Assembly: GCA_018661465.1 (NCBI GenBank)
Contig: JABJIC010000030.1
Location: 186,001 to 250,000 of the forward strand
Direction of reading: 5' to 3'
Length of the DNA stretch: 64,000 bases
Source of the DNA: Gammaproteobacteria bacterium
GTDB taxonomy: Bacteria; Pseudomonadota; Gammaproteobacteria; Pseudomonadales; Pseudohongiellaceae
How positions within the stretch are numbered: the first letter of the stretch is position 1; every line of letters begins with the position of its first letter. Shown piece by piece: positions 25,905-35,984 of this stretch. The notes under the pieces are model-generated. The model did not search any database. It had not been told where the DNA came from and saw nothing but the letters and a program-made list of their open reading frames with translations. Both the position numbers and the translations under genes were made by a program.

Positions 25905-26062
25905 ATTCTTCTCTGGCTAAGTGTTTTGCGGTCTTTCTTAGTTCTTCATCCTTGTTTGATGCTCTGACTTAAGCAAAGGTTACGTCTGTTTTTTGAGCGA
26001 ATTAAGATAGAGGAACAAAGATTGATGATCAGCTTGGAATCGATCCGCCGACACAAGGAATT

Positions 26063-27082
26063 TTAAGAAAATCCAGAGAAGAATTGGGTCAGATTCAGTC
26101 CTAATTCCTCACATGGATAACCCCCTTCCTGCACGATGACCGTCGGAAGTTCTAATCGGCTGGAAATCATAGCGCCGATAGAACGAAAGCCTTCAGTAGA
26201 CACAGCCAGTCCAGCAATGGGATCGCCCTCAAAACTATCCAGTCCTAATGCTATGACCAGAGCATCCGGTTGAAATTCTTCGACCGCGCTTATAGCCCGA
26301 TCAAGGGTATCAAGATAGATCTTGTCAGCCGTGCCGCGAGGCAAAGGGAAATTACGGTTGTAGCCTTTACCTTCGCCCTCACCAGTTTCTGACTCATAAC
26401 CCCAGAAGAATGGATAGAAACGTTCCGGGTTTGCGTGAAGAGAAACCGTCAGCACATCGGAGCGATCATAGAAACACATCTGGGTTCCGTTACCGTGATG
26501 CAGATCCACATCCAAAATCGCAACCCGCTTGTATTTGCTGCGCAGGTGTTCGGTGGCGATAGCGCAATTGTTTAGATAGCAAAAGCCACCGGCTATCTCG
26601 GGGCCCGCATGATGGCCCGGGGGTCTGCATAAGGCGAAACAGGCATCGTCTCCGCTCAGCACCTGCTCGGCGGCATGTACTGCACTCCAGGCACTCCATT
26701 GCACGCTTTCCCATGTATCATTTGATATAGGACAGGAAGCATCGGCCATATGAAAGCCAGCCTGAGCAACCACTGATTTCGGATACTCGCCATCGCGGTT
26801 AGTTGGATGGATATTTGGAGTAACTTCTTCGGCGGCTCCTTTGATGCGGCCCCAACGCTCGGCAACATTCTCAAGAAAAGTTAGATAGCGTTCAGGGTGA
26901 GCTTTCAGAATGGCTTCTCTTCCGTAATTATCCGGTGACACTTGGCTCATGCCCGCAGCAAGTGCCCCCTCGAGTAGCATTGCGATCCGATCTGGAGACT
27001 CCGGATTGGGTTCACGAATCCCGTTGATCAGGTAGCTTCTGGGATAGTGCTTGTTCTGAGCATCACTGAGCACACACTTCAT
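26063..27082 (-). CDS. Histone-deacetylase-family (acetylpolyamine-type) zinc deacetylase
   Basis: The 339-residue cytoplasmic protein has the full HDAC superfamily signature. 'RPPGHHAGPEIAGGFCYLNN' carries the catalytic His pair, 'RVAILDVDLHHGNGTQ' the zinc Asp and His, 'LGLDSFEGDPIAGL' the second zinc Asp, and 'VIVQEGGYPCEELG' the oxyanion Tyr. Bacterial members deacetylate acetylpolyamines or other small acetamides. The N-terminal 'GALAAGMSQ' and 'YLTFLENVAERW' segments fit acetylpolyamine amidohydrolases. No polyamine genes adjoin it. Confidence 0.9.
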   Translation of the reverse strand: MKCVLSDAQNKHYPRSYLINGIREPNPESPDRIAMLLEGALAAGMSQVSPDNYGREAILKAHPERYLTFLENVAERWGRIKGAAEEVTPNIHPTNRDGEYPKSVVAQAGFHMADASCPISNDTWESVQWSAWSAVHAAEQVLSGDDACFALCRPPGHHAGPEIAGGFCYLNNCAIATEHLRSKYKRVAILDVDLHHGNGTQMCFYDRSDVLTVSLHANPERFYPFFWGYESETGEGEGKGYNRNFPLPRGTADKIYLDTLDRAISAVEEFQPDALVIALGLDSFEGDPIAGLAVSTEGFRSIGAMISSRLELPTVIVQEGGYPCEELGLNLTQFFSGFS

Positions 27083-27412
27083 TTTGCTTGTTCCTCGTTA
27101 TTCTGGTCTCTATCAAACTGTCATCCTGAAAGAGGAAAGCTTTCCACGGTAGCAGATTCTACCAGCCGGGAATGTGCATTCATTTCCTTCGGAAGTGGAG
27201 CCATGGTCTCACGATCCGCTGCCAGTTCAAACTCCTGCAACAAGCCTTTCGGGAGAACTATCATGTCCGGTTTTAATTGCCAGTATTAGTCATCGTGTCA
27301 CTGATGACCGAGTACAGTTCCGAAGAGAATAGAGAGTTACTCTAATCCCAATAAGTGAGTGAGTTAATGGAGTGAGAGTAAAACAGAGGGTATTGGTGTG
27401 AGGAGTGACATT
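27083..27412. other. Intergenic region, nothing recognised
   Basis: No gene is supported; the 80-aa ORF that starts inside the deacetylase gene lacks coding character. The region should hold the deacetylase promoter at its left end. Confidence 0.4.
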
Positions 27413-27438
27413 CTCCGAATTGGTGTACCAATTCAGAG
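27413..27438 (-). terminator. Stem-loop after ybiT, probable terminator
   Basis: GAATTGG-TGTA-CCAATTC is a perfect 7-bp stem, extended by CTC/GAG after one mismatch, 13 bases past the ybiT stop. There is no strong U-tract. Confidence 0.5.
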
Positions 27439-27450
27439 TTTAGATATTCT

Positions 27451-29064
27451 CTATCTGATGCCCGCAAAATTTGCCACGTCTTGCTGGCTCGCTAGATATT
27501 CTTCATAGTCGCCCTGAAAATCTACTAACTTCTGGTCTTTAATTTCAATGACCCTGGTAGCCAATGACGAAACAAATTCCCGATCGTGACTCACAAAAAT
27601 TAATGTGCCTTCATAATGAGTCAGCGCCAGATTCAAAGCTTCAATGGCTTCCATATCCAGGTGATTGGTTGGTTCATCCAGGATCAATACATTAGGATCC
27701 TGCATCATCAGTTTGCCGAAGAGCAGTCGATTTTTCTCGCCACCGGAACAGACCTTCACTGATTTTTCGAAGTCTTCAGTGGAGAACAATAGTCTGCCCA
27801 AAGTAGCGCGCACGATTTGATCGCCGTGACTTGGTTTGCGCCATTGGCTCATCCAGTCAAATAAATTCAACTCGCAATCGAAATCACTATTACTGTCCTG
27901 AGGGCAGTATCCCAAAGTAGCGGCTTCCGCCCATTGTACTTTTCCATGGTTCACTGAGAGTTCATTTAGCAGGCAGCGGAGGAAAGTAGTTTTCCCTGCT
28001 CCATTTTCACCAATAACTGCCAGGCGAGTGCCGGCTTCCATTATCATATTGCCGCCATTGAAAAGGGGTTCATTCTCGAAGCCATGCCCCATGTTCTCAA
28101 GCGTAAGAGCCTGGCGGTGTAGTTTTTTATCTTGCTTGAATCGAATAAAGGGGCTAACTCGACTGGAGGGCTTAATATCCTCTAGTTCAATTTTTTCTAT
28201 TTGCTTCGCGCGCGAAGTTGCCTGCTTGGCTTTAGATGCATTGGCAGAGAAGCGACTAACGAAGTGTTTAAGTTCACTGATTTGGGCTGATTTTTTAGCG
28301 TTAACTGACTGCAGTCTTTCACGAGCCTGGGTAGAAGCTGTCATGAAATCATCGTAGTTTCCTGGATACAGGCGTAATTCACCGAAATCGATGTCGGCCA
28401 TATGGGTACATACAGAATTTAGGAAATGGCGGTCGTGCGAAATAATTATCATGGTACATTTGCGAGCATCCAAGACGCCCTCTAGCCAACGAATTGCGTT
28501 TATATCGAGGTTGTTGGTAGGTTCATCTAATAACAGGATGTCGGGGTCTGAGAATAGGGCCTGCGCCAGAAGCACTCTTAATTTCCAGCCTGGAGCAACT
28601 TCTTTCATAGAGCCAAAATGTAACTCTTGAGCGATACCCGCGCCCATCAGTAATTCTCCTGCACGGCTTTCGGCACTGTAGCCGTCCATCTCAGCGAACT
28701 GAATTTCGAGTTCCGCTACTTTCATGCCATCTTCTTCAGACATTTCCGGCAGGGCATAGATGCGGTCACGTTCTTTCTTGATCTTCCATAACTCGTCATG
28801 GCCCATGATCACGGTATCAATCACATTGAAGGCTTCGAAGGCGAATTGGTCCTGGCTCAAGGTTCCTACTCGTTCATTAGGCGTTATGGAAACATTGCCT
28901 GATGTCGGAGTGAGGCTGCCTTCCAAAATTTTCATGAAGGTGGACTTGCCACAGCCATTGGCACCGATCAATCCATAACGATTGCCATCACCGAATTTGA
29001 CGGAAATGTTCTCGAATAAGGGCTTGGCACCAAATTGCATAGTGATGTTTGCGGTAGAGATCAC
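27451..29064 (-). CDS. ybiT: ABC-F family ATPase YbiT
   Basis: The 537-residue cytoplasmic protein has two ABC ATPase domains and no membrane segment. Walker A motifs are '[15 protein letters not shown]' and '[15 protein letters not shown]'. Walker B motifs are '[13 protein letters not shown]' and '[13 protein letters not shown]'. The signature is '[16 protein letters not shown]' in domain 2 and the degenerate '[13 protein letters not shown]' in domain 1. '[24 protein letters not shown]' and '[14 protein letters not shown]' read almost as in the E. coli YbiT that I recall. ABC-F proteins act on ribosomes, modulating translation or rescuing stalls. Confidence 0.95.
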   Translation of the reverse strand: MISTANITMQFGAKPLFENISVKFGDGNRYGLIGANGCGKSTFMKILEGSLTPTSGNVSITPNERVGTLSQDQFAFEAFNVIDTVIMGHDELWKIKKERDRIYALPEMSEEDGMKVAELEIQFAEMDGYSAESRAGELLMGAGIAQELHFGSMKEVAPGWKLRVLLAQALFSDPDILLLDEPTNNLDINAIRWLEGVLDARKCTMIIISHDRHFLNSVCTHMADIDFGELRLYPGNYDDFMTASTQARERLQSVNAKKSAQISELKHFVSRFSANASKAKQATSRAKQIEKIELEDIKPSSRVSPFIRFKQDKKLHRQALTLENMGHGFENEPLFNGGNMIMEAGTRLAVIGENGAGKTTFLRCLLNELSVNHGKVQWAEAATLGYCPQDSNSDFDCELNLFDWMSQWRKPSHGDQIVRATLGRLLFSTEDFEKSVKVCSGGEKNRLLFGKLMMQDPNVLILDEPTNHLDMEAIEALNLALTHYEGTLIFVSHDREFVSSLATRVIEIKDQKLVDFQGDYEEYLASQQDVANFAGIR

Positions 29065-29333
29065 GAAGAAAATCCTAAAAGGTAATGTGATTGAATAGCG
29101 TTTCTTATCGGGCTTGCTATTAAGGAGGCGTACTATAGGGATTTGTGGGGATTACGTCGAGCGAATTTGCATCTCATTTTCACTATTTGTGACGTTTATC
29201 AGTTAGATACTGAAAATATACGCATGAAACTGCTTTCCTTTTACTCCGCCCTCACTAAGCAAAAACACGGAATTTATGATACTAATAGGCAGCGGACAAT
29301 AAACTGAACAATAAGAAATAAGGAAGAAGACCA

Positions 29334-29900
29334 ATGACGAACAAAAATCTAAAGCTCCTCCTGTGTGCGGCCCTGTCCTGTACGTTATCACCTAGTCTGT
29401 TGGCGCAAGGACCAACGACGGCCACTCATGTGCCAGAGGTGGATATCATGACGGTATTTGAACATATGGGAAATACTATTGATCAGCAAATCAGAGTGGT
29501 TGATATAGGCGATGAAATTAACGTCGGTGTAGGCATCTTGCAGCGCAAAGGAACGCGCACCGAAGGCGAAGAAGTAAATGCCATCGTGCACCACCGGATG
29601 ACTGAGGTGTATTACGTGCTGTCGGGCTCTGGCACATTAGTCACTGGGGGAGAACAATCTTCACCCCGCGAGTTTCCAGCAGACAATATATCGGTTGTTG
29701 AGCTTATTGGGCCTAGTGGAAGTCGCGTAGTTGTAAACGGCCAAACCAAGACCATCTCTACTGGCGATGTTGTAATCATACCCGCTGGCGTTCCCCATGG
29801 TTTCCGCAATATTCAAGATCAGATTACCTATCTCAGTATCCGCGTAGATCCAGATCAGGTGCTGCCCACTGGCTATGAGCACCCATCGTTGGGAGAGTGA
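29334..29900 (+). CDS. Secreted cupin-domain protein
   Basis: The 188-residue product has a signal peptide cleaved near 'LLAQ'. The cupin core carries 'IVHHRMTEVYYVLSGSGTLVTGG', where H-H-x-x-x-E plus following residues match cupin motif 1, and 'GDVVIIPAGVPHGFRNI', motif 2 with the closing His. A metal-binding site is therefore likely. It could be a small periplasmic dioxygenase, isomerase or binding protein. A stem-loop follows the stop. Confidence 0.85.
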   Translation: MTNKNLKLLLCAALSCTLSPSLLAQGPTTATHVPEVDIMTVFEHMGNTIDQQIRVVDIGDEINVGVGILQRKGTRTEGEEVNAIVHHRMTEVYYVLSGSGTLVTGGEQSSPREFPADNISVVELIGPSGSRVVVNGQTKTISTGDVVIIPAGVPHGFRNIQDQITYLSIRVDPDQVLPTGYEHPSLGE

Positions 29901-29914
29901 GCTAAGCTTCGAGA

Positions 29915-29944
29915 CGGTAGTGGCTTGCTCGCAGGCCACTACCG
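29915..29944. terminator. Stem-loop after the cupin gene
   Basis: CGGTAGTGGC and GCCACTACCG form a 10-bp perfect stem around a 10-base loop, 15 bases past the stop codon. There is no U-tract, so it may be a rho-dependent 3'-end stabiliser rather than a true intrinsic terminator. Confidence 0.55.
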
Positions 29945-30072
29945 GCCCAATCTTCTCTGGGCTTACGCTCAACGTGAAGGGAAGTGTTAGTGTAAAATAA
30001 GTTCTAATCGCGCTCGGCAGTGAATGCCGTGCCCTTTCTGCCCCTATTGCCTACCCCTCTTTGGAGAGAATC

Positions 30073-31065
30073 GTGAACAAGCTGCCCCGATACACATTCC
30101 GCATTCCCGCTCTCGTTGTTCTATGCTTTTTTTCGGCCTTCGTTGCCGCACAGGACTACGAAGTGCCTCGCACCAGTTATGGCGCCCCTGACTTACAAGG
30201 CACGTACAATATAGCCACCGTCACCATGTTGGAGCGCGGTGAGCAATTTGGCGATCAGTTGGTAATCAGCGAAGAAGAGGCCGCTCGTATAGGCCAGACT
30301 GGAGAAAGCTATCTTGATACGCTGATTGATAACACCGGTGGGGCGGAAGCAGCTGTCGGTGGTTACAACACCTTCTGGATGGACCCTGGCGAAAAAATGG
30401 CAAGTATAAATGGCGAGATTCGGACTTCATTAATTGTAGAACCAGAGAATGGACGTCTGCCCTGGGCAGAAGGAGCCCTGCAAGGTATTTTTGCACAGCG
30501 GGCCGGAAGAGGTGAGTTCGATGGGCCGGAGGTAAGACCCATGGCGGAACGCTGCCTGGTAGGTTTCGGCTCTACTGGTGGACCACCGATGTTGCCGGTG
30601 CTGTATAACAACCACAAACAGATCGTGCAGACAGAAGACTATGTAATGATAATGGCCGAGATGAATCACGATGCCAGAATTGTCCGCATGCAAGACGGTG
30701 CTCATTCTGACATTCCAAAGTGGTTGGGCGACTCGGTAGGGCACTACGAGGGAGACACGCTGGTGGTTGAAACCACGAATTTTCACCCGCAACAGGGGTT
30801 TCGCGGCGCTCTCCGACATTTCTTTTTCCTCTCTCCCGATGCAACAGTTACCGAACGATTCTCGCGCCTTGATGAAACTACTCTGCTATACCAATTCACC
30901 GTTGACGACCCAAAAATGTACTCCAGGCCTTGGACTGGCGAGTTACCCATGAACGCTGTAGAAGATAAGATCTATGAATACGCGTGTCACGAAGGTAACT
31001 ACGCAATGCCGGGAATTCTGGCTGGTGGTCGTCGGCAGGAAATGGAAGCAGCTGCGCAGAATTGA
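30073..31065 (+). CDS. Secreted PDLQG/ACHEGN-family protein, copy 1
   Basis: I place the start at the GTG at 30073, six bases after GGAGA; the ORF track TTG at 30061 overlaps that ribosome site. This gives 330 residues with a signal peptide cleaved near 'VAAQ'. It belongs to a family with four copies in this window: 'SYGAPDLQGTY', 'RTSLIVEPENGRLPW', 'DGPEVRPMAERCL', 'YNNHKQIVQ', 'NHDARIVRM', 'WLGDSVGHYEGDTLVVET', and 'YEYACHEGNYAMPGILAG'. The invariant Cys of 'ERC' and the Cys-His of 'ACHEGN' are the likeliest functional residues. I know no assigned function for the family. The next copy follows 25 bases later. Confidence 0.82.
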   Translation: MNKLPRYTFRIPALVVLCFFSAFVAAQDYEVPRTSYGAPDLQGTYNIATVTMLERGEQFGDQLVISEEEAARIGQTGESYLDTLIDNTGGAEAAVGGYNTFWMDPGEKMASINGEIRTSLIVEPENGRLPWAEGALQGIFAQRAGRGEFDGPEVRPMAERCLVGFGSTGGPPMLPVLYNNHKQIVQTEDYVMIMAEMNHDARIVRMQDGAHSDIPKWLGDSVGHYEGDTLVVETTNFHPQQGFRGALRHFFFLSPDATVTERFSRLDETTLLYQFTVDDPKMYSRPWTGELPMNAVEDKIYEYACHEGNYAMPGILAGGRRQEMEAAAQN

Positions 31066-31090
31066 TCTGGCAGCTTAAGGAGCTAGTATT

Positions 31091-32083
31091 ATGAAACCCT
31101 TTTCTTTAGTTCGTTACGCATTACTCATTCTAATTCCTGGCCTGAGTTTTGCGGCGGAAAACTATAAGGCTCCGAGAACAGAATGGGGATTGCCTGATTT
31201 ACAGGGTGTGTGGAATTTTTCTTCCGATACTCCAATGCAACGTCCCTCCCAATACGGCACACGGCAATTTTTGACTGACGAGGAATTACTTCAGTTTCAA
31301 TCCAGAACGGCTGCCGGCAATGAAGCTTCTGATGCCGCCATTCCAGGCACGGGAGTTGATGAATCTTATAACGACTTCTGGATTGAGAGTGCAGGACTGG
31401 GCAGAGGCAGACTAACCTCACATATCATTTATCCCGAGAACGGCAGATTACCGGCGATTCAGGAGAATGCGTACAGGATTGAATTCGGCAAGATACCGGA
31501 GCGACCTGTTCGAAGTGCGCTGGGTATAAATTACGGCACTGACGGACCGGAGGATCGCCCTTTATCCGACCGTTGTTTAGTCGGCTTCAATGCTGGACCA
31601 CCAGTTAATCCCAGTTTTTACAATAACAACCTGCAGATTATTCAGAACAAAGACCACGTGGTCATCATTACAGAAATGGTTCACGATGCCCGGATCGTTC
31701 CTATGGACAATCGCCCCCATGCACCGGAAGAAATTGGCTTATGGTCTGGCGATTCTCGCGGTTACTGGGATGGAGATTCTTTAGTGGTTGAAACTCGAAA
31801 CTTTAACGGGCTCACCAATTCGTTTTCGGCAATAGGAAGTTCCGAGAATAAACACCTTACCGAAAAGTTCACACGAGTCAGTGAAGACAGAGTCGACTAT
31901 GAATTTACGGTGGACGATCCATCGACCTTCACAGACAAAATCGTCGGGCTAATTCCAATCTACAAAGTTGCAGGTCAGGTATATGAATATGCCTGTCATG
32001 AAGGTAATTATGGAATGGTCAATATTTTACGTGGAGCACGGGTTGCAGAAGAGCGAGGCGATTCTCCCATAGCTCCAAACTAG
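31091..32083 (+). CDS. Secreted PDLQG/ACHEGN-family protein, copy 2
   Basis: The product has 330 residues with a signal peptide ('FSLVRYALLILIPGLSFA'). It is a diverged tandem copy of the preceding gene, with the same motifs: 'EWGLPDLQGVWNF', 'SDRCLVGF', 'YNNNLQIIQ', 'VHDARIVPM', 'SGDSRGYWDGDSLVVETRNF' and 'YEYACHEGNYGMVNILRG'. The 25-base gap with an AAGGAG ribosome site suggests an operon. Divergence is high enough that the duplication is old. Function unknown. Confidence 0.82.
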   Translation: MKPFSLVRYALLILIPGLSFAAENYKAPRTEWGLPDLQGVWNFSSDTPMQRPSQYGTRQFLTDEELLQFQSRTAAGNEASDAAIPGTGVDESYNDFWIESAGLGRGRLTSHIIYPENGRLPAIQENAYRIEFGKIPERPVRSALGINYGTDGPEDRPLSDRCLVGFNAGPPVNPSFYNNNLQIIQNKDHVVIITEMVHDARIVPMDNRPHAPEEIGLWSGDSRGYWDGDSLVVETRNFNGLTNSFSAIGSSENKHLTEKFTRVSEDRVDYEFTVDDPSTFTDKIVGLIPIYKVAGQVYEYACHEGNYGMVNILRGARVAEERGDSPIAPN

Positions 32084-32188
32084 ATCCTATTTTGAGCCTG
32101 GTAATTCTTCGGATCGAACCAGGGCAGGGTAGCGGAGAATTCGACTGACAGTCTCGCCGCTACTCAGTGTTTAAGTCTTTGTGTGGGT

Positions 32189-33475
32189 CTACGGGTCTTC
32201 CAGCCTTCGGCCCGGACAGGATGAGCCATTTATGGCTGTGACTCTGAGCAGGGTAGCCCCTAGATTCTCGAATGCGTCCATGTCTGAACAGCGCACATGG
32301 GTGAAGCGCAGATCTAATTCGTCGCCATCTCCAAGGCCTGAGTTGAGCAGCAGGGGCTGTACATTATATAGAGACCAGTTGCGCGCCAGACTCAATTCCT
32401 CAAGTTCGCTAACCCCAGCCAAAGCACTCACGTCAGTGATGCTATTGTTCTCAAGTCTTAATACCTTCAATGCATGCAGTCTCCTGAGTGGGGCGATATC
32501 TTCAATGCGATTATTGCTGAGAAACAAATGCTCCATTTCGATCATGCCCCTAAGAGCACTAATGTCGGATATGGCGTTGTCATTCAGGCTGAGTTGCTGC
32601 ATGCCAGTCATTTCACTTAGTGCGCTTATGTCCTCAATCTGGTTGTTATGTGCCCACAGCAAAACCAATTCATCCAGATTCGCCAGCGGGCTGATGTCTT
32701 TAATTTCACTGTCATAGATTCGCAAATGAGTGAGCTTGGTGAGATTAGAAAGCGGGCTGATATCGGATATGGCATTGAGATGAATGCGTAGCAAACGCAT
32801 TTCCGTGAGTCCTGCCAATGAACTTATATCAGTTATGCCATTGAACACCACGTTTGGATCGCGCCCGTCATTCATGTCGAGGTAATGCTTAAGTTGGTGG
32901 GGATACAGACCGTGTACGTGTAGTTGACGCAGCTTGGTGAGTTCTGCCAGGGGGCTGATATCAAAGATTGGATTCTCGCTAACAATAAGTTGTTCGAGTT
33001 TGGTCAGCCCGCTTATTGGGCTGAGGTCACTGAACCAGTTAGTGTGCAAATTCAGATTAACGAGATTTGTCAGCTCGCTAATGGGGCTAATATCGGTAAT
33101 GAGGCGATTGAGAAGATTGAGCCTGGTGAGGCCGGTAAGGTTTTGAATACCATCCAGGCTCTCGAAAGGTTTTTCCGGTGACGGTCTTAGTGTTCCGCCA
33201 TAGACTACTCGCTGAATCGTGGTGCCTACAATCAACTGATCCAATTCCGCTGCTTGTCCGCAGCTGATAGTTGCTCCTGTATCCAATCCCAGCGCATCAC
33301 TAACCACTTCGGCTAGATCGGGGTCAGCAAATGTAACAATCGCATCCGCCGAAAAATCTCGGCAGTGCTGCGTGGGTGACAGGGTGGTTTGTGCTTGAAC
33401 GGCGGTGATGCTGGCGAAGGGTAAACACAGCAATACCAGTGTTGCCATTTTCAGCAAGTAGGCGCGACGATTCAT
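32189..33475 (-). CDS. Secreted leucine-rich-repeat protein (SDS22/internalin-type)
   Basis: The 428-residue product has a signal peptide cleaved near 'VQAQ'. A cap region with Cys pairs ('HCRDFSADAIVTFADPDL') precedes about ten 22-residue repeats of the pattern 'L..L..L.L..N.ISDISPLS.LT', from residue 105 to 385. A C-terminal cap follows, with 'RCSDMDAFENLGATLL'. Internalin-type repeats usually mediate protein-protein binding outside the cell. A paralogue with the same cap lies at 40472. No surface anchor was found, so it is probably periplasmic or secreted. Confidence 0.9.
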   Translation of the reverse strand: MNRRAYLLKMATLVLLCLPFASITAVQAQTTLSPTQHCRDFSADAIVTFADPDLAEVVSDALGLDTGATISCGQAAELDQLIVGTTIQRVVYGGTLRPSPEKPFESLDGIQNLTGLTRLNLLNRLITDISPISELTNLVNLNLHTNWFSDLSPISGLTKLEQLIVSENPIFDISPLAELTKLRQLHVHGLYPHQLKHYLDMNDGRDPNVVFNGITDISSLAGLTEMRLLRIHLNAISDISPLSNLTKLTHLRIYDSEIKDISPLANLDELVLLWAHNNQIEDISALSEMTGMQQLSLNDNAISDISALRGMIEMEHLFLSNNRIEDIAPLRRLHALKVLRLENNSITDVSALAGVSELEELSLARNWSLYNVQPLLLNSGLGDGDELDLRFTHVRCSDMDAFENLGATLLRVTAINGSSCPGRRLEDP

Positions 33476-33554
33476 GAGTTCTACCTTTTGATTGTAGTCT
33501 TTGTTCTTACGTAGGATTGCTCAGTTGTGAACATAGCCAGTGGAATCAATATGC

Positions 33555-34547
33555 CTAATTGAAACTAACTTCAGCGATAGCGATGCCACTCTCACCCGCA
33601 ACTGAATACAGTAAATAGGTTCTACCATCTTCCTGATAAATGGCCGGATCCCGAAGTTGATTGACCCGCACATCGATATAGCCTCTTCTGGACGGTTCGT
33701 TTGGCAGATTGGCTCCCTCGTAATCGAATTCCGGGCGTAACACTTCTACCGGCTCAGTCGCAGTCCATTCGAGCCAGTCCTCCGTTAACTCAACAGTGGA
33801 AAGTAGAATTCGTTCTGGCTGTTCTCCCGCCTGAGAGAAAAACACGTAGAGGCGGTTGTCACGGATCAGCAGGGCAGAGTGCCGCATGTCGGCATTGAAA
33901 AACTGTGGACCTGCTTCGAACCGAGATAAACCGTCGGGGGAGCGAAGCAGGGATCCAGGCATGCTCATGGCATAGAAGTAATCATCGTGTTCAATCACGC
34001 GAAAGTAGTGTGGACCCAATTCATCTTCTCTGCCTTCAAAATTGATGCCGTCCTGAGACACGGCTGCACGTGTTAATTGTCTGCCTTCACCTCGGCCATG
34101 GTAATACATCACTATTTGCTGCAGATCTTCGCGCACGTGCACGTCTGGCGAAGCGATATGTGCATACAGCGGTGCAGTCCGCCCCGGAGCCAGTGAACAG
34201 GGAGGGCAAGTAGTAGGGAAGAAGGAGTCTTCGAGTTTTAAGGAGCCGGGTGAATGCACGTTCCATGGGCCAGTAATTTCATCTGCATAGGCCATGCGAA
34301 TGTATGTGCCGCGATGATCGGCAAAGTACATGTAGTAATTGCCAAGGGGATTCTCTACCCAGTCAGGCACCTTGATCAACGAGGGTCCCTGAATGTTGCC
34401 GCCCATTCGAGTATCCATCTCTGGTGTGATGATGGGGCCATCGCCGAGGCGGCTTACTGTGATGTTGGACGGCTCAGCCGCTTGCAAAGCAGAACAGCAA
34501 AGTAAAACTGAGCAAGCAGCAACGAGTAGATTGCATATCGTTTTCAA
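33555..34547 (-). CDS. Secreted five-bladed-propeller protein, glycoside hydrolase 43/32-like
   Basis: The 330-residue product has a signal peptide cleaved near 'LQAAE'. Repeated sugar-hydrolase-type blades are visible: 'NYYMYFADHRGTYIRMAYADEITGPW', 'DDYFYAMSMPGSLLRSPDG' and 'TYLLYSVAGESGIAIAEV'. The 'YYMYFADH...GPW' pattern is characteristic of GH43-like propellers. I could not assign the three catalytic acids, so it may bind or cleave a glycan. It precedes another PDLQG protein on the same strand. Confidence 0.75.
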   Translation of the reverse strand: MKTICNLLVAACSVLLCCSALQAAEPSNITVSRLGDGPIITPEMDTRMGGNIQGPSLIKVPDWVENPLGNYYMYFADHRGTYIRMAYADEITGPWNVHSPGSLKLEDSFFPTTCPPCSLAPGRTAPLYAHIASPDVHVREDLQQIVMYYHGRGEGRQLTRAAVSQDGINFEGREDELGPHYFRVIEHDDYFYAMSMPGSLLRSPDGLSRFEAGPQFFNADMRHSALLIRDNRLYVFFSQAGEQPERILLSTVELTEDWLEWTATEPVEVLRPEFDYEGANLPNEPSRRGYIDVRVNQLRDPAIYQEDGRTYLLYSVAGESGIAIAEVSFN

Positions 34548-34592
34548 AATGTCTGACTCCTAGTGATATTTCCGGCGGCTCTTCCTAACTTT

Positions 34593-35609
34593 TTACTCTG
34601 TACCTTGAGCGTCTTTCTCTAGCCGACGCGCACCGGCCAGAATTCCGGGCAGGGCATGATTGCCTTCATGACAGGAGTATTCATACATTCCATCAGAAGG
34701 GCGCATTGGCATTTCACCGGTCCAGGGCTGGGAATAGAGATCTGGATCATCGATAGTGAAGGTATACAAAATTTCATCGTCAGCAGTGCGACGAAACCTT
34801 TCTGTAACAATCGTATTTACTGATGGGCTAGTACCAAAGCCGTTAACTATTTCCCAACGGTTAAAGTTTTTAGTAACCACCACTAGCGTGTCGCCTTCGT
34901 AATAACCTATGGAATCACCTAACCACTTGTTGAAGGGTAAATCACGGTGTTCCTGGTCGATTCTGACTATGCGCGCATCGTGCACCATCTCTACCACTAG
35001 AACCACATGTCCCGGGCTCTGCACGATCTGCATATTGTTGTTGTAAACACTGCTCAGAAAAGGCGTGCTAGAGGAAAATGCTTTCAGGCAGCGATCCGAT
35101 AGAGCTCTGCCTTCTGGGCCGTCGCTGCGACCTACGCCGGCTGGGAATTCATAGACAGTGCTGGCTAGTTGTCGCCTGGTAGTGGAGGCCTGTTCTTTGA
35201 AGGGTATTCTGCCATTGGGCGGATCGACGATGATGGATGTTCGATACTTGCCATTAACGAATGCCAGCGAATCGCCAATGCTGAAGTAAATCGGATCGTA
35301 TCCGCCTACATTGGCGTCATCGTTACGCCTGTTCGTGCCAAAGTTTTGGTAGTCATCCAGAATTTCATCCGTCGGCTCCAGCGTGTTCAGCATCTGAGCT
35401 TCATCAATTTCCAGCCCCAATTCCGCATAATGGCTTGGCCGTTGCAAGCCGGTACGGGTCTCGTAACTCCAAACTCCCTGCAAATCTGGCACGCCAATGC
35501 TTAATTGTGGTGGGCTATAGTCGGCCCCTTGGGCAGCTACTAGCGAGCTCAATGTAGCTAACAGAAATCCCTGAATAGTTAGGGACGTGAAGTGTTTGCG
35601 ACTACGCAT
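34593..35609 (-). CDS. Secreted PDLQG/ACHEGN-family protein, copy 3
   Basis: AGGAG six bases before the ATG at 35609 fixes the start, nine codons inside the ORF track start. The 338-residue product has a signal peptide ('LTIQGFLLATLSSLVAAQ'). The family motifs are all present: 'SIGVPDLQGVWSYETRT', 'RTSIIVDPPNGRIPF', 'SDRCLKAF', 'YNNNMQIVQ', 'VHDARIVRI', 'WLGDSIGYYEGDTLVVVT' and 'YEYSCHEGNHALPGILAGA'. It lies 45 bases upstream of the propeller gene on the same strand, a likely operon. Function unknown. Confidence 0.82.
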   Translation of the reverse strand: MRSRKHFTSLTIQGFLLATLSSLVAAQGADYSPPQLSIGVPDLQGVWSYETRTGLQRPSHYAELGLEIDEAQMLNTLEPTDEILDDYQNFGTNRRNDDANVGGYDPIYFSIGDSLAFVNGKYRTSIIVDPPNGRIPFKEQASTTRRQLASTVYEFPAGVGRSDGPEGRALSDRCLKAFSSSTPFLSSVYNNNMQIVQSPGHVVLVVEMVHDARIVRIDQEHRDLPFNKWLGDSIGYYEGDTLVVVTKNFNRWEIVNGFGTSPSVNTIVTERFRRTADDEILYTFTIDDPDLYSQPWTGEMPMRPSDGMYEYSCHEGNHALPGILAGARRLEKDAQGTE

Positions 35610-35636
35610 GTCATTCTCCTGGCGGTTCAGAGCCAT

Positions 35637-35984
35637 TATTCCAATTCGATGTTTTCGATTTTAAGGCTAACGCAGGTGTTATTGCTATTAATAGTGCCAA
35701 ATAAACCTGTGCTATGGATTCTTGAAATGGACGTATCCAGATGTACTAAAGCCCATACAAGCTTACTAAGGCTTCACGTAGCACTAGGGTTATCCTTGTT
35801 TTCATAATAGAGTTCAGTGGCAATGGAGTTGAAACCATCTCAGAAACCAAGGATTATCCAGTATTGTGAACAGATCTGTGTAGACAAGTCTCTGACTTGT
35901 CTTGCTGTTACCTGCCATAAGTGAGTTATGCTATGGGTCTGTAAGCTAAGCACACCTTACAAGTACATTGGAGAGGGAATGCAA
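35637..35984. other. 348-bp divergent promoter region
   Basis: This region lies between a minus-strand PDLQG gene and the long plus-strand gene run, and it must drive both. Apart from the perfect inverted repeat at 35882-35902, no element was recognised. Confidence 0.45.
35882..35902. repeat. Perfect 9-bp inverted repeat upstream of the 36-48 kb gene run
   Basis: AGACAAGTC-TCT-GACTTGTCT lies about 80 bases before the start of the cytochrome/monooxygenase gene. It has no U-tract. It could be an operator or a leader hairpin. Confidence 0.6.

Noticed and set aside
32181-32717. 178-aa plus-strand ORF
   Set aside because: It is antisense to the repetitive LRR gene; its Ser/Leu-rich composition is a by-product of the repeats.
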